Source: Streptomyces liangshanensis
GTDB taxonomy: Bacteria > Actinomycetota > Actinomycetes > Streptomycetales > Streptomycetaceae
Direction: 5' to 3'
Assembly (NCBI RefSeq): GCF_011694815.1
Contig: NZ_CP050177.1
Coordinates: 7,013,501-7,077,500 of the forward strand
DNA length: 64,000 nt
Positions 24,870 to 33,466 of this stretch are shown here, in pieces. How positions within the stretch are numbered: position 1 is the stretch's first letter; the number at the start of each line of letters is the position of its first letter. The translations under genes and the position numbers were made by a program. The notes below the pieces were generated by a model. It searched no databases, had not been told where the DNA came from, and was given only the letters and a program-made list of their open reading frames with translations.

Positions 24870-26294
24870 TCAGGCGAGGTGCGGGAGGGCCCAGAGTCGT
24901 ACCGTGCCGTCCTCGCCGGAGGCGGCGAGCAGGCTGCCGTCCGGGGAGAACGCCACGTCCAGGACCCGGCCGTCCGGTTCCGTGAGGGGTGGTCCGAGGG
25001 ATTCCCCGGTCGCGGCGTCCCACAGGCGTACGGTCCGGTCCGCGCTGCCCGTGGCGAGGACGCGCCCGTCGGGGGAGAAGGCCACCGCCCACACCGCGTT
25101 GGTGTGCTTCACCAGCGGCGGTCCGGCGGGCCGTCCGGTGAGGGGGTCCCAGGTGCGCGCGGACCTGTCCCCGGCGGCCGAGGCGAGGACCCGGCCATCC
25201 GGGGAGAACGACACACCCCAGACCGCGTCGGTGTGTTCGACGGGCAGGCCGCCGACGCGCTGACCGGTGGCGGGGTCCCAGATCCGTACGGTCCTGTCGT
25301 CGCCGGCCGTGGCGAGCAAGGTGCCCCGGGGCCCGTCGGCGGACGAGAACGCCACGGCGTGGACCTCGCCGTCGTGTTCGGTGAGGGTCCGGCCGGCGGG
25401 ATGGCCGGTGGCGGGGTTCCAGAGTCGTACGGTTCCGTCGGCGCAGGCCGAGGCGAGAAGGTCACCACCGGGGGAGAACGCGACGGCGAGGACCGCCCCC
25501 TGGTGCGCGGTGAGGGGCGGCGTGGTGAGGCGGCCGGCTTCCGGGTCCCAGATCCTCACCGTCTGGTCCTGGCCGCAGGTGGCGAGAAGAGCGCCGTCCG
25601 GGGAGAACGCCAATCCGAGTACTCCGCCGCTGTGTTCGGCGAGGGGCGCGCCCAGGGGGTCGCCGGTGGCGGTGTCCCACAGTTGTACGGTCTTGTCCGC
25701 TCCGCCGGTGGCGAGGGTGAGCCCGTCCGGCGAGAAGGCCAACCCCCAGGTGCCGCCGGGGTGTCCGGCGAGCGCGGGGAGCGGTACGGGACGGCCGTCC
25801 AGCGCGGCCCGCCGGGCGTGCGCCGCCACGAGGCTCTGGAGGCCGCTGATCCGCTCGGCGGACGGCTCCTGGGGGCCGGCTCCCAACTCCCCCAGGGGGA
25901 TGCCGTGTTCCTCTCCATGGTCCTCGGTGCCGGCGGGGTTGTCGGCGACGGGCGCCGCGGCCCGGGAGGTCTGCTGCCTCAGGTGCTCCAGGTCGCGCCA
26001 CCGGGCGCGCCACTCGGTCAGTACGGGGGACGACCCCTGGACCGTCACGGGATGACCCGCCTCGTCGACGGAGAGCAGAGCGCGGAGGAACGCGACGAGG
26101 AAGTCCAGGCGAGGCAGCCGCTTGCCCGCCAGAGCCTCGCTGAGGGCGGCGACCGAGAGGTTCCGTGATCCCTTGCTGCTCCGCCTGGCCACCTCGGCGA
26201 GGGTGGGGTTGCCGTGGTCGATGCGCAGCTTGCGCAAGTCCTCGGCGAAGGCGCGCAGTTGTTCGTCGTAGGTGCCGTGCGAAGGCTCCGCCAT
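24870..26294 (-). CDS. HTH plus seven-bladed WD40 propeller protein
   Basis: 474 aa from ATG 26294. Residues 8-75 form an XRE-like helix-turn-helix (NPTLAEVARRSSKGSRNLSV, then ALSEALAGKRLPRLDF). A helical linker follows to about residue 165. Seven consecutive WD40 repeats come next, each with a GH-like start, VAFSPDG and TVRLWD ending, enough for one closed propeller. Streptomycete relatives often put an NB-ARC or kinase between these parts; here none is present. It likely senses a protein or peptide through the propeller, with DNA binding through the HTH. It is divergent from a small membrane protein across a 213-bp gap that probably holds both promoters. Confidence 0.88.
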   Translation of the reverse strand: MAEPSHGTYDEQLRAFAEDLRKLRIDHGNPTLAEVARRSSKGSRNLSVAALSEALAGKRLPRLDFLVAFLRALLSVDEAGHPVTVQGSSPVLTEWRARWRDLEHLRQQTSRAAAPVADNPAGTEDHGEEHGIPLGELGAGPQEPSAERISGLQSLVAAHARRAALDGRPVPLPALAGHPGGTWGLAFSPDGLTLATGGADKTVQLWDTATGDPLGAPLAEHSGGVLGLAFSPDGALLATCGQDQTVRIWDPEAGRLTTPPLTAHQGAVLAVAFSPGGDLLASACADGTVRLWNPATGHPAGRTLTEHDGEVHAVAFSSADGPRGTLLATAGDDRTVRIWDPATGQRVGGLPVEHTDAVWGVSFSPDGRVLASAAGDRSARTWDPLTGRPAGPPLVKHTNAVWAVAFSPDGRVLATGSADRTVRLWDAATGESLGPPLTEPDGRVLDVAFSPDGSLLAASGEDGTVRLWALPHLA

Positions 26295-26507
26295 GTGTTC
26301 CCCCCGGCGTGCGGTCCGGCGTACCAGGGTAGAGGCGCGGGCCCGGAACACCGCCGAACGGCACGGCCCCGCGTTCGGCCGATTTCGGTGCCGTTCGACC
26401 TTCCACGGATGTGTTCGTGCGACGAGGGCCCGGGGCCCGGGGCGCGGTGAGATGGAGGCCGAGCACCTGGCAGGGGGCCAACAGCCCCCGGACGAAGGGA
26501 CCTTCGG

Positions 26508-26816
26508 ATGAACCAGCACATCGACACCGTCGCCCTGCTGATCCTCGCGATCGGCGCTCTCGCCGGACACCTGGTGTACAAGCACGCGGCACGCACCACC
26601 CGCGGCGGCGACCCGGCGACCGCGATCACGGTGGCCGCCGCGGTGATCGCCACACTCGTACTCCTGCTCGGCGTCGGCGCGACGGACACGCGGGGTCCGG
26701 GCACCGGGGATCCACGTACTCCCGGTGCTCCCAGTGCTCCCGCCACCCCGCCCACGGCGACCGTGACCACCGGATCCTCCCCGCCGGCGGCGGCTACCGG
26801 GTTGCACCTTCCGTAA
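26508..26816 (+). CDS. Small two-helix membrane protein
   Basis: 102 aa, with GAAGGG shortly before the ATG. It has two hydrophobic helices (VALLILAIGALAGHLVY and ITVAAAVIATLVLLLGVGA) with a short basic cytoplasmic loop, then a Pro/Thr/Ser-rich tail probably outside. I know of no named family. It is divergent from the HTH-WD40 gene, so the two may be functionally linked as in other streptomycete regulator and small membrane protein pairs, but that is inference. Confidence 0.65.
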   Translation: MNQHIDTVALLILAIGALAGHLVYKHAARTTRGGDPATAITVAAAVIATLVLLLGVGATDTRGPGTGDPRTPGAPSAPATPPTATVTTGSSPPAAATGLHLP

Positions 26817-26871
26817 CGGCATGTGGTCCCGTGGACCTGCGTCCCCGCCCCGTCGAGGAAGGTCCCCACTG

Positions 26872-27801
26872 ATGCATGCGTCGTTCGTGCCACCCCGCCA
26901 GGTCAAGATCGGTGACGCGGCGGCCTTCGCCGGCAGCACACCACGGGCGATTCGCCACTACCACGAGATCGGCCTGCTCCCGGAGCCCGGGCGGGGCGGC
27001 GACGGCCGCCGCCGCTACGCGTACGAGGACATGATCCGCCTGCTGTGGATCCGCAAGATGTCCGACGCCGGGATCGCGCTGGACGACATCCGCGACGCCT
27101 TCACCACCGGTGCGGATTCAGCCGGTACGAACTCCGCTGGTACGGATTCCGCTGGTACGGACGGCGGAGAAGACGTCGCGGGCGTCCTGGAGCGGTTGGA
27201 ACGGAACCTCGCCGAGCAGGAGGCGACCTTGCGGCGGCAACGAACCGCCGTGCGGCGGATGCGCGCCGAAGGCAGCCGGAAGGGCCTGCTCTCCGCCTTC
27301 GTCGCCGAACGTCTCAAGGGCCTGCCCGAAGGCTCCCTGCTCCAGGCGGACCTGGACACTCTGCTGGTCACCGAGCGGATCCTCGGCCCGCTCGGCGCGG
27401 CCGTCCAGGCCACGCGCTTCGTCGCCCTGGCCACGCATCCCACGCTGCGCGAGGAGTCCGACCGCGTCGACACCGCCGAGGAGGCACTCGACGACAGCGT
27501 CGCCGTCGATGACCCACGGGTGGCTCACGTCGCCGCCGAGCGGTACGCCTTCGAACGCGCCCTGGAGGCCGCCATCGAGAAGTCCCGCCTGGGCGCGGGC
27601 GACGACGATCTCCTCGACGCCCCGGACACCTCGTACCCGGAGGCCGGCCCCGCCTCCGCCGGGCGGGAGGCGGGCTCCATGAGCGCCTTCGAAGCCCTCG
27701 GCAAGATGCCCTACGACTTCTCCCCGGCGCGCCTGCGCTGCATGGAAGTGGCCGAAGAGCTGGCCGAAGAACCGGCCGCTCAGGACTCACCCCCCACCTG
27801 A
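26872..27801 (+). CDS. MerR-family transcriptional regulator
   Basis: 309 aa from the ATG at 26872, with GAGGAAGG upstream; a further in-frame GTG/ATG upstream is less likely. The MerR winged helix reads VKIGDAAAFAGSTPRAIRHY, then HEIGLLPEPGR and RRYAYEDMIRLLWIRKMSDA. A short in-frame repeat (SAGT units, 27114-27160) is inserted before the dimerisation coiled coil at about residues 100-140. The C-terminal 170 residues are a helical ligand-binding-like region with no metal-binding Cys. Its target could be the TetR gene convergent downstream or an unlinked gene. Confidence 0.88.
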   Translation: MHASFVPPRQVKIGDAAAFAGSTPRAIRHYHEIGLLPEPGRGGDGRRRYAYEDMIRLLWIRKMSDAGIALDDIRDAFTTGADSAGTNSAGTDSAGTDGGEDVAGVLERLERNLAEQEATLRRQRTAVRRMRAEGSRKGLLSAFVAERLKGLPEGSLLQADLDTLLVTERILGPLGAAVQATRFVALATHPTLREESDRVDTAEEALDDSVAVDDPRVAHVAAERYAFERALEAAIEKSRLGAGDDDLLDAPDTSYPEAGPASAGREAGSMSAFEALGKMPYDFSPARLRCMEVAEELAEEPAAQDSPPT

Positions 27802-27815
27802 AACCCGGGCGGTCC

Positions 27816-28427
27816 CTAGATGAGCGTCGCGGTCGCCGTCCTCCCGAGGAACTCCTCGGCCCGCTCCCACGACCAGCCGTTCTCGACCACCAGCGTGCGC
27901 CAGCTCGCGGGGCCGAACCAGTACCAGAGGCGGTCCGCCGTCTCCCGCGCGGTACCGGCCGGCGCGGGGGCCAAGGTGTGGAGGTGGCGGGCCGCGTCGG
28001 CGAGCGCCTCGCGGTAGGCGCCGGTGGCCCGCCGCCAGAGTTCGTCGGCGTCCTCGTGCACCGGCAGGGCCTTGTGCAGCGCCTGGTGGGCGGCGAACTG
28101 CCCCTCGTTCCCGGCCCGGGTGCCCGCCGCGAGCGCCACCAGCACCTCGCCGGGCGTCGTCAGAGCCGTCACCTGCCGCAAGGATTCCTCGTAGCCCGAC
28201 GCCGCGACGGCGTCCTCCACGATCCGGTTCAGGATGGCGCCCTTGCTCCCGAGGCTGGCGAACACCGTGGGCGGCGAGACCCCGGCCGCCGCCGCGATGT
28301 CCGCGACCGCGACGCGCCCGTAACCGCGCTCCGCGAACAGTTCCGTGGCCCGCAACAGGATCACCTCGCGGGTCCGCGCGGCGGCCTGTTGGCGCAGAGG
28401 GGAGACGTAGGCGCGCTTGGAGGTCAT
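27816..28427 (-). CDS. TetR-family transcriptional regulator
   Basis: 203 aa. The N-terminal HTH reads LLRATELFAERGYGRVAVAD, then IAAAAGVSPPTVFASLGSKG, followed by a helical ligand domain with several Trp residues near the C-terminus. It is convergent with the MerR gene (14-bp gap) and divergent from the secreted-protein gene. A dyad at 28457-28471 lies 29 bp upstream of its start and is a candidate autoregulatory operator. Confidence 0.9.
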   Translation of the reverse strand: MTSKRAYVSPLRQQAAARTREVILLRATELFAERGYGRVAVADIAAAAGVSPPTVFASLGSKGAILNRIVEDAVAASGYEESLRQVTALTTPGEVLVALAAGTRAGNEGQFAAHQALHKALPVHEDADELWRRATGAYREALADAARHLHTLAPAPAGTARETADRLWYWFGPASWRTLVVENGWSWERAEEFLGRTATATLI

Positions 28428-28456
28428 TCCTCCATCCTAGACTTGACTGTTCGGTG

Positions 28457-28471
28457 ACCTAATCAATAGGT
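28457..28471. promoter_or_regulatory. Candidate TetR operator dyad
   Basis: ACCTA-ATCAA-TAGGT is a perfect 5-bp inverted repeat in the region shared by the TetR gene (28427) and the secreted-protein gene (28594). A TTGAC-like hexamer at about 28443 could be part of a promoter. Its position fits a repressor site. Confidence 0.45.
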
Positions 28472-28593
28472 GCACCACTCCCGGAGGACATGGGCCGGTG
28501 TGCCGGTGCGGCAACGCGGCGAACGGGCGTGGGGGACGAATCATGGACGGGTCGGCGCCCAGAGGGATTTGTCCAAGAAAGTGAGACGCTGTC

Positions 28594-29013
28594 ATGCGCA
28601 ATCTCATCAAGACCCGCACCACCGTTGTCGTGGGCACACTGCTGCTCGCCGCCACGACGACGTCGGCCCAGGCCGCCGAACACTCCTTTGCCAAGGCGTA
28701 CGTTCAGCGCTGCACCGACCTCGGCAGGGGCGACCTCTGCATCGACGTGAACGGACGCGTGGGCGGCCGGGGGACCATCGGGGTGGGCTACTGGAAGCGG
28801 TCGGGCGACGCCGTGCACGTACGACTCGGCTGGCAGAACACGACGGGCGGCGCGGCGAACTTCAGCCGAAGCGTCCACGGCCCCCTGGTCCCCGGAAACA
28901 CGACGGGAACCGAGACCTGGTCCACCTACCTCGCGGCCGGCTGCGTCTACCCGCTGATCGAGGTGGTCGGACAGGGCACCCTCAAGGGCAAGGAGGTATG
29001 CGTCCCCTCCTGA
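28594..29013 (+). CDS. Small secreted protein of unknown function
   Basis: 139 aa with a clear signal peptide: basic start RNLIKTR, hydrophobic VVVGTLLLAATTT, cleavage after SAQA. The mature part of about 112 aa is beta-rich with four cysteines (QRCTDLG, DLCIDV, AGCVYPL, EVCVPS), probably two disulphides. It carries the motif VHVRLGWQNTTGG. I do not recognise the family. It is divergent from the TetR gene, which may control it. Confidence 0.8.
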   Translation: MRNLIKTRTTVVVGTLLLAATTTSAQAAEHSFAKAYVQRCTDLGRGDLCIDVNGRVGGRGTIGVGYWKRSGDAVHVRLGWQNTTGGAANFSRSVHGPLVPGNTTGTETWSTYLAAGCVYPLIEVVGQGTLKGKEVCVPS

Positions 29014-29106
29014 CCCGACGCGGAGGGCGTAGCTACCGCCCGGGACGAGTCAACGCGCAACCTGCCTGACGCGCCTGCGGAACGCGCTCGCACCTGATCG
29101 ACAAGC

Positions 29107-29334
29107 TCAGAGCGCGATCGGGCGGTAGGCCAGGGCTCGGTCGACCACCTCGGCTGCCGAGGGCTCCGGGGGCTCGGGCCAGAAGATCAGGTCCCTGACG
29201 TGGCCGCTCGGACAGGCGAAGGTCTTGTCGAGGGCGTCCAGCCAGCCGGCCAGTTCGGCTTCGTCGGCATGATCCGCATCCATGATCCGCTGCACCAGGG
29301 CGACCGCGGCCGCGTGGGCCATTTCCACGTTCAC
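29107..29334 (-). CDS. Colicin/pyocin immunity-like protein (Im9 type), orphan
   Basis: 75 aa. The alternating pattern [20 protein letters not shown]...[14 protein letters not shown]...[14 protein letters not shown] matches the four-helix immunity proteins of DNase colicins. Im9 has ICNAD, EEEL, HPSGSDLIYYP and S-G-IV at the same spacing. Those proteins bind and block a nuclease toxin, chiefly through the helix after PSG. Here the two key tyrosines are Phe-Trp (LIFWP). No cognate nuclease is nearby, so it may protect against a rival's bacteriocin or have been repurposed. Start uncertain: GTG 29334 or, with better spacing from GGAGG, GTG 29328. Confidence 0.8.
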   Translation of the reverse strand: MNVEMAHAAAVALVQRIMDADHADEAELAGWLDALDKTFACPSGHVRDLIFWPEPPEPSAAEVVDRALAYRPIAL

Positions 29335-29453
29335 GTACCTCCGACAAGGCGGGCGCGGTTCTGTTATCCGGGGCCTGGCGTGACATGGATGTGCCTGGTC
29401 GACACTGCGAGGCTGGTATCGCCGGGAAAGCGATGTTGACCAGGGAGTTCGCA

Positions 29454-30386
29454 GTGATCGACGTGACCGTACCCCACCTCACCGGAAGGCTCGCGGTGGT
29501 CACCGGCGCGAGTGACGGCGTCGGCCGGGCGCTGGCCGGGAGGCTGGCGCTCGCGGGGGCCGAGGTGCTTCTGGCGGTGCGGAATCCGGACAAGGGCGCC
29601 GCGGCCGTCGCGAGGATCCGCGCGGCCGTGCCGGGCGCCGTCGTCTCGGTCGGCGTTCTCGACCTGGCGTCCCTGGCCTCCGTCGCCGACTTCGCGAAGC
29701 GGCTGAACCAGGCCGGGAGAGCGGTCGACCTCCTGGTCAACAACGCCGGCGTGATGGCCCCGGCCACCCGGCACACCACGGCGGACGGTCACGAGCTCCA
29801 GCTCGGCACGAACCACCTCGGCCACTTCGCCCTCACCGCACAGATCCTCCCCCTGCTGCGCGCCGGCCGGGCCCGGGTCACCACCCTCACCAGCAGCGCG
29901 GCCCGCTCGGGCAGGATCAACTGGGACGATCTCCAGAGCGAGCGGAAGTACGCGCCCGTGGGCGCGTACGGACAGTCCAAGCTCGCCAACCTGCTGTTCG
30001 CCCTCGAACTGGACCGGCGCAGTACGGCGGGGGAGTGGGGCATCTCCAGCAACGCCGCCCATCCGGGGACCACCTTGACGAACCTGTACGCGTCCGGGCC
30101 CAACCTGGGCCGTGCCCGGCCCTCGCCGTACGAGGCCATCATGACCCGGCTGTCCCGCCTCGGTGTCCTCGTGCACGGCGTCGACGCGGGGATGCTCCCG
30201 GTGTTGTACGCGGCGACCGGGCAGGGTGCCCGGGGTGGCGGCTTCTACGGACCCGACGGCTTCGGGCAGTTCACCGGCCGCCCGACCGAGTTGAGCGTCT
30301 ACAAGGCGGCCCGCTCCGAAGTGGCGGCGTCAAGGCTCTGGGGCGTCTCGGAGCGGCTGACGGGGGTCACCTTCGACGTGGTGTGA
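29454..30386 (+). CDS. Short-chain dehydrogenase/reductase
   Basis: 310 aa from GTG 29454, with AGGGAG six bases upstream (ATG 29433 is in frame but lacks such a site). The NAD(P)-binding motif is [14 protein letters not shown], followed by NNAGVM and the catalytic YGQSK. The family form with NHLGHFALT and PGTTLTNL resembles the retinol-dehydrogenase-like group. It is followed on the same strand by an MmyB-type regulator; SDR and MmyB-like genes are known neighbours in Streptomyces, so the regulator probably controls this enzyme. Substrate unknown. Confidence 0.9.
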   Translation: MIDVTVPHLTGRLAVVTGASDGVGRALAGRLALAGAEVLLAVRNPDKGAAAVARIRAAVPGAVVSVGVLDLASLASVADFAKRLNQAGRAVDLLVNNAGVMAPATRHTTADGHELQLGTNHLGHFALTAQILPLLRAGRARVTTLTSSAARSGRINWDDLQSERKYAPVGAYGQSKLANLLFALELDRRSTAGEWGISSNAAHPGTTLTNLYASGPNLGRARPSPYEAIMTRLSRLGVLVHGVDAGMLPVLYAATGQGARGGGFYGPDGFGQFTGRPTELSVYKAARSEVAASRLWGVSERLTGVTFDVV

Positions 30387-30475
30387 CGTGGGCGCTGACC
30401 GGGGTCACCAGCGACGACGTGGCGTGGACGCTGACCGGGGGCGCCTGCCACGCGGCGTGACGCCGACCGCGGTCA
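30355..30475 (+). repeat. Degenerate tandem duplication of the SDR gene end
   Basis: The 3' end of the SDR gene, GCTGACGGGGGTCACC followed by GACGTGG, is repeated imperfectly at about 36-38-bp steps (starts near 30356, 30394 and 30430, with a partial copy near 30464). This fills most of the 150-bp gap to the next gene. The copies are out of frame with the SDR. It looks like old slippage or duplication; no gene is contained. Confidence 0.6.
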
Positions 30476-30536
30476 CCTTCCCCACGGCGTCTCCCGACGC
30501 GTTCGCCCCCGGGGCGCTTTCGAGGATACTTCCCGT

Positions 30537-31370
30537 ATGGACAGGGCCCGACTCGCGACGTTCCTGCGTACCCGGCGCGACAGTCTGCAACCGGAGGACG
30601 TGGGACTGCCCCGCGGGCGGCGACGGCGGACCGCCGGGCTGCGCCGCGAGGAGGTGGCCGCGTTGTGCGACCTGTCGGCCGACTACTACAGCCGGCTGGA
30701 ACAGCGGCGAGGCCCCCACCCGTCGGAGCAGATGCTCTCGTCGATCTCCCGAGGCCTGCACCTCTCCGCCGAGGAGCGTGACCACCTGTTCCGCCTCGGC
30801 GGCTACCCGACTCCGCGCCGCGCCGCGCGCGCCGACCGCGTCGAACCGGGCACCCGGCGCATCCTCGACCGGCTCGCCGACACTCCCGCCCAGGTGGTGA
30901 CGCTGCTCGGAGAGACGCTCCGGCAGACCGCCCCGGCCGTCGCCCTGCTGGGGGACGAGACGCGCCACACGGGACCGGCCCGCAGCCTGCACTACCGGTG
31001 GTTCACGGACCCGGCGACGCGACGGATCCACCCCGAGGACGACCACCCCGCCCACAGCCGCCTCCTCGTGTCGCACCTGCACGCGACGTACGCCAGGGAC
31101 GGCAAGGGCTCACGCGCCGCGGCCCTCGTCGACGCGCTGCTCCCCGCCAGCGCCGAGTTCGCCCTGCTGTGGCAGGAGCATCCGGTGCCGGAGGCGTACT
31201 GCGCCCTCAAACGCATCCTGCATCCGGCGCTGGGGCTGCTGGAACTCCACTGCCAGACCCTGGTCGACGCCGACCGGTCCCAGGCCTTGCAGGTCTTCAC
31301 CGCCGCACCCGGGTCGGAGAGCGAGGACAAGCTGCGCCTGCTGTCCGCCGGGCACGGGCACCACGTGTGA
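30537..31370 (+). CDS. XRE-family regulator with MmyB-like ligand domain
   Basis: 277 aa. The N-terminal HTH has RTAGLRREEVAALCDLSADY and YSRLEQRRGPHPSEQML, a hallmark of the MmyB-like group. Residues 100-265 are the PAS-like MmyB ligand domain, with HYRWFTDPATR and LLELHCQTL. The mycelium regulator MmyB binds fatty-acid-like ligands; the ligand here is unknown. It follows the SDR gene on the same strand. It ends 1 bp before the convergent LysE gene. Confidence 0.9.
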   Translation: MDRARLATFLRTRRDSLQPEDVGLPRGRRRRTAGLRREEVAALCDLSADYYSRLEQRRGPHPSEQMLSSISRGLHLSAEERDHLFRLGGYPTPRRAARADRVEPGTRRILDRLADTPAQVVTLLGETLRQTAPAVALLGDETRHTGPARSLHYRWFTDPATRRIHPEDDHPAHSRLLVSHLHATYARDGKGSRAAALVDALLPASAEFALLWQEHPVPEAYCALKRILHPALGLLELHCQTLVDADRSQALQVFTAAPGSESEDKLRLLSAGHGHHV

Positions 31371-31371
31371 T

Positions 31372-32016
31372 TCAGTCCGCGCGGCCCGTCGCGGCGACCG
31401 TCACACCCAGGCCGATCATCGCGAATCCGCCCGCGCCGCCCACCATCGAGAGCCTGCGCTCCGAGCGGGCGAACCAGTCGCGGGCCGCGGAGGCGCCCAG
31501 CCCCCAGAGGGTGTCCGTGATCAGGCCGATGGTGATCGGTACGAGACCCAGCAGCAGCATCTGCGCCGGTACCTGACCGGCCGAGTGGTCCACGAACTGG
31601 GGCAGTACGGCCGCGAAGAACACCACGCCCTTGGGGTTGGTGATCCCGACGACAAAGCCGTCCGCGACGGTACGGAGATCCCCGCGCGCGGGTCCCGCCG
31701 GCGCGGACATGGCGGCGGCCCGCATCGACTTCCGGTGCCGGAAGGCCTGCACGCCGAGGATCACGAGATACGCGGCGCCGGCCAGCTTCACGACCAGGAA
31801 CACCGTCACCGACCGCTCCACGAGCGCGCCGATGCCCAGCGCGACCGCCACGACCAGGGCGTACGACCCCGCGACATTGCCGAGGACGCTCGCCAGCGCC
31901 GCCCGCCGGCCGAGGGCCAGCGCCCGCCCGATCACGAAGAGCACGCTGGGCCCCGGGATCACGATCACCAGCAGGGACATCGCGGCGAAGGCGAGAAAGC
32001 GGTCGGTCGACACCAT
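31372..32016 (-). CDS. LysE/RhtB-family amino-acid exporter
   Basis: 214 aa from ATG 32016 with AGGGGG upstream. It has six hydrophobic segments and the family motifs VIPGPSVLFVIGRALALGRR near the N-terminus and DGFVVGITNPKGVVFFAAVL in the middle. Members export amino acids or derivatives such as homoserine lactone; the substrate cannot be read from the sequence. The next upstream gene on the strand, the carbonic anhydrase, ends 57 bp away, so the two may be cotranscribed. Confidence 0.92.
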   Translation of the reverse strand: MVSTDRFLAFAAMSLLVIVIPGPSVLFVIGRALALGRRAALASVLGNVAGSYALVVAVALGIGALVERSVTVFLVVKLAGAAYLVILGVQAFRHRKSMRAAAMSAPAGPARGDLRTVADGFVVGITNPKGVVFFAAVLPQFVDHSAGQVPAQMLLLGLVPITIGLITDTLWGLGASAARDWFARSERRLSMVGGAGGFAMIGLGVTVAATGRAD

Positions 32017-32073
32017 GTCGGGCACCCCCTTTGCGGCGTCATTCAACCACCAACGGCCCGGGCCCGAGTCGGG

Positions 32074-32589
32074 TCAGGGCTCCACCACGGTCTCGACGCG
32101 TCCGGTCGTGACGTCGTAGACCAGGCCCGCGACGCGCGCACCCGCGAGGCGTTCGTCGGCGCGCAGCACCGAGACGTCCAGGGCGACCGCGTCGTACGGG
32201 TTGCCGACCCGCATCGTGTCCACCTGGTCCTCGGCGACCCCGAAGTAGGGGGCGAGCAGGTCGGGGCGGTCGTGGACCTGGGTGATGCCGCACTGGGTGT
32301 GGTGCATGACGATCAGGTCCCAGCCGGGGTCGATGTCGTCGCCGACGGCCCGCGCGACGTTGCGGAGGATGAACAGCTCGTCGAGGGCGTGCGGGGTGAC
32401 GCGCCCGCCGACATTGCGGATCGCCATGATCTCCCCCGGAGCCGCGCCGAGAACCCCGGCCGGGTCGACGCGCGCGTCGACGCAGCCGATGACGATCGTC
32501 GCGAGGGTCGGCCTCATGCGCAGGCTCGCGTCGTACCGGGACTCCGCGAAATCCTTGTTCCGGCCGGTGAGGGTTTCGACGGCACCCAT
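32074..32589 (-). CDS. Beta-class carbonic anhydrase
   Basis: 171 aa, short for the class. The zinc and catalytic residues are visible: GCVDARVD (Cys-x-Asp-x-Arg) near residue 36 and MHHTQCGI (His-x-x-Cys) near residue 95, with IRNVGGRV between them. It interconverts carbon dioxide and bicarbonate in the cytoplasm. It shares a 160-bp divergent region with the first HxlR gene, in which the 18-nt motif common to this cluster occurs (32677-32694), so it is probably under HxlR-type control. Confidence 0.9.
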   Translation of the reverse strand: MGAVETLTGRNKDFAESRYDASLRMRPTLATIVIGCVDARVDPAGVLGAAPGEIMAIRNVGGRVTPHALDELFILRNVARAVGDDIDPGWDLIVMHHTQCGITQVHDRPDLLAPYFGVAEDQVDTMRVGNPYDAVALDVSVLRADERLAGARVAGLVYDVTTGRVETVVEP

Positions 32590-32676
32590 GAGGCGCTCCT
32601 TAGGGTTCGGGAAGGGTTCGGGAAAGGCCAGGATCTTCCTGATATGCCAGGCTTCGCACTCTCTACGCTAGCCCTG

Positions 32677-32702
32677 TTGCTTCATTCTTACAAGCATGCT
32701 TG
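32677..32702 (-). promoter_or_regulatory. Shared HxlR-cluster motif and palindrome (site e)
   Basis: The minus strand of 32677-32694 reads CTTGTAAGAATGAAGCAA, the most divergent copy of the cluster motif. The adjoining 12-nt perfect palindrome CAAGCATGCTTG is at 32691-32702. Palindrome plus motif is laid out exactly as in the NmrA/SDR intergenic region. It lies between the carbonic anhydrase and the first HxlR gene and could control both. Confidence 0.6.
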
Positions 32703-32749
32703 CGATCACAAGGTCTCGCGTGTTTTCAGCAGTGCGCTACAGTTGTTGC

Positions 32750-33451
32750 ATGAAGCGTCGTGACTTCGGACAGTACTGCGGACTCGCACGGGCCCTGGAG
32801 CTCGTGGGGGAACGCTGGGCGCTGCTGATCATTCGTGATCTCGCGGTACGGCCGCGGCGCTACACGGACCTGCTCGAAGGGCTGCCCGGCATTCCGACCA
32901 ACGTGCTGTCCACGCGGCTCAAGGAACTCGAACAGGCGGGCCTCGTCGAGCGCCGCGTCGCCCCCGCGCCGGAGCGCGGTATCCGGTACGTCCTCACGGC
33001 GGACGGGAGCGCCCTCGAACCGGCGGTCCATGCGCTCGGGCGGTGGGGGACCGGGCAACTGGACGAACCCCGGCCGGGAGACATCGTCACGCCCGAATCC
33101 GTCACCATGTCCCTCCGGGCGGGCTTCAACCCCGCCGCCGCGGCACGGCGGGACGCGTCCTGGGAGATCCGCGCCGGCGACATGGTGCTTCACGCCGTGG
33201 TCGCGGAGGGGCGGTTGGCGGCCGGCGTCGGGCCCGTACCCCTACCCGGTAAGGCGCAGCTGGTCATCACCTTCGATCCGGACGACCTGCCCTCGTACCA
33301 GGCGCTGATGCAGGCGGCCAAGTGCGGGCTGGTCGAGTTGGAGGGGCGGCGCACGCTCCTGAACACGTTCGTGGACGTCTTCACCCCTCCCGTCGACACC
33401 CCTCCCGTCGACCAGGACCCCGCACCGGACCGACGTCGGCGCGAGAGCTGA
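32750..33451 (+). CDS. HxlR-family regulator 1 with SCP2-like C-terminal domain
   Basis: 233 aa. The winged-helix domain reads LVGERWALLIIRDLAVRPRR, then YTDLLEGLPGIPTNVLSTRL and KELEQAGLVERR. The second half (about 100-215) resembles a sterol-carrier-like ligand domain ending in GLVELEGRRTLLNTFVDVF. It is a close paralogue of the gene at 36151-36852: both begin MKRRD(F/Y)GQYCGLAR. HxlR proteins commonly respond to electrophiles or aldehydes, but here no conserved N-terminal redox Cys beyond QYCG is seen. It faces the enoyl-CoA hydratase gene convergently (15-bp gap). Confidence 0.9.
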   Translation: MKRRDFGQYCGLARALELVGERWALLIIRDLAVRPRRYTDLLEGLPGIPTNVLSTRLKELEQAGLVERRVAPAPERGIRYVLTADGSALEPAVHALGRWGTGQLDEPRPGDIVTPESVTMSLRAGFNPAAAARRDASWEIRAGDMVLHAVVAEGRLAAGVGPVPLPGKAQLVITFDPDDLPSYQALMQAAKCGLVELEGRRTLLNTFVDVFTPPVDTPPVDQDPAPDRRRRES

Positions 33452-33466
33452 CCACGCCTCAGCTGA

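Noticed and set aside
24670..24870. Short minus-strand frame ending in a SAYFYIM sequence
   Set aside because: No acceptable start codon or ribosome site within the gap, and its end coincides with the BlaI-like dyad; better explained as promoter region.
30387..30536. A small gene encoded in the repeats after the SDR
   Set aside because: The open frame there is a continuation of out-of-frame shadow sequence and the DNA is a degenerate duplication of the SDR 3' end.
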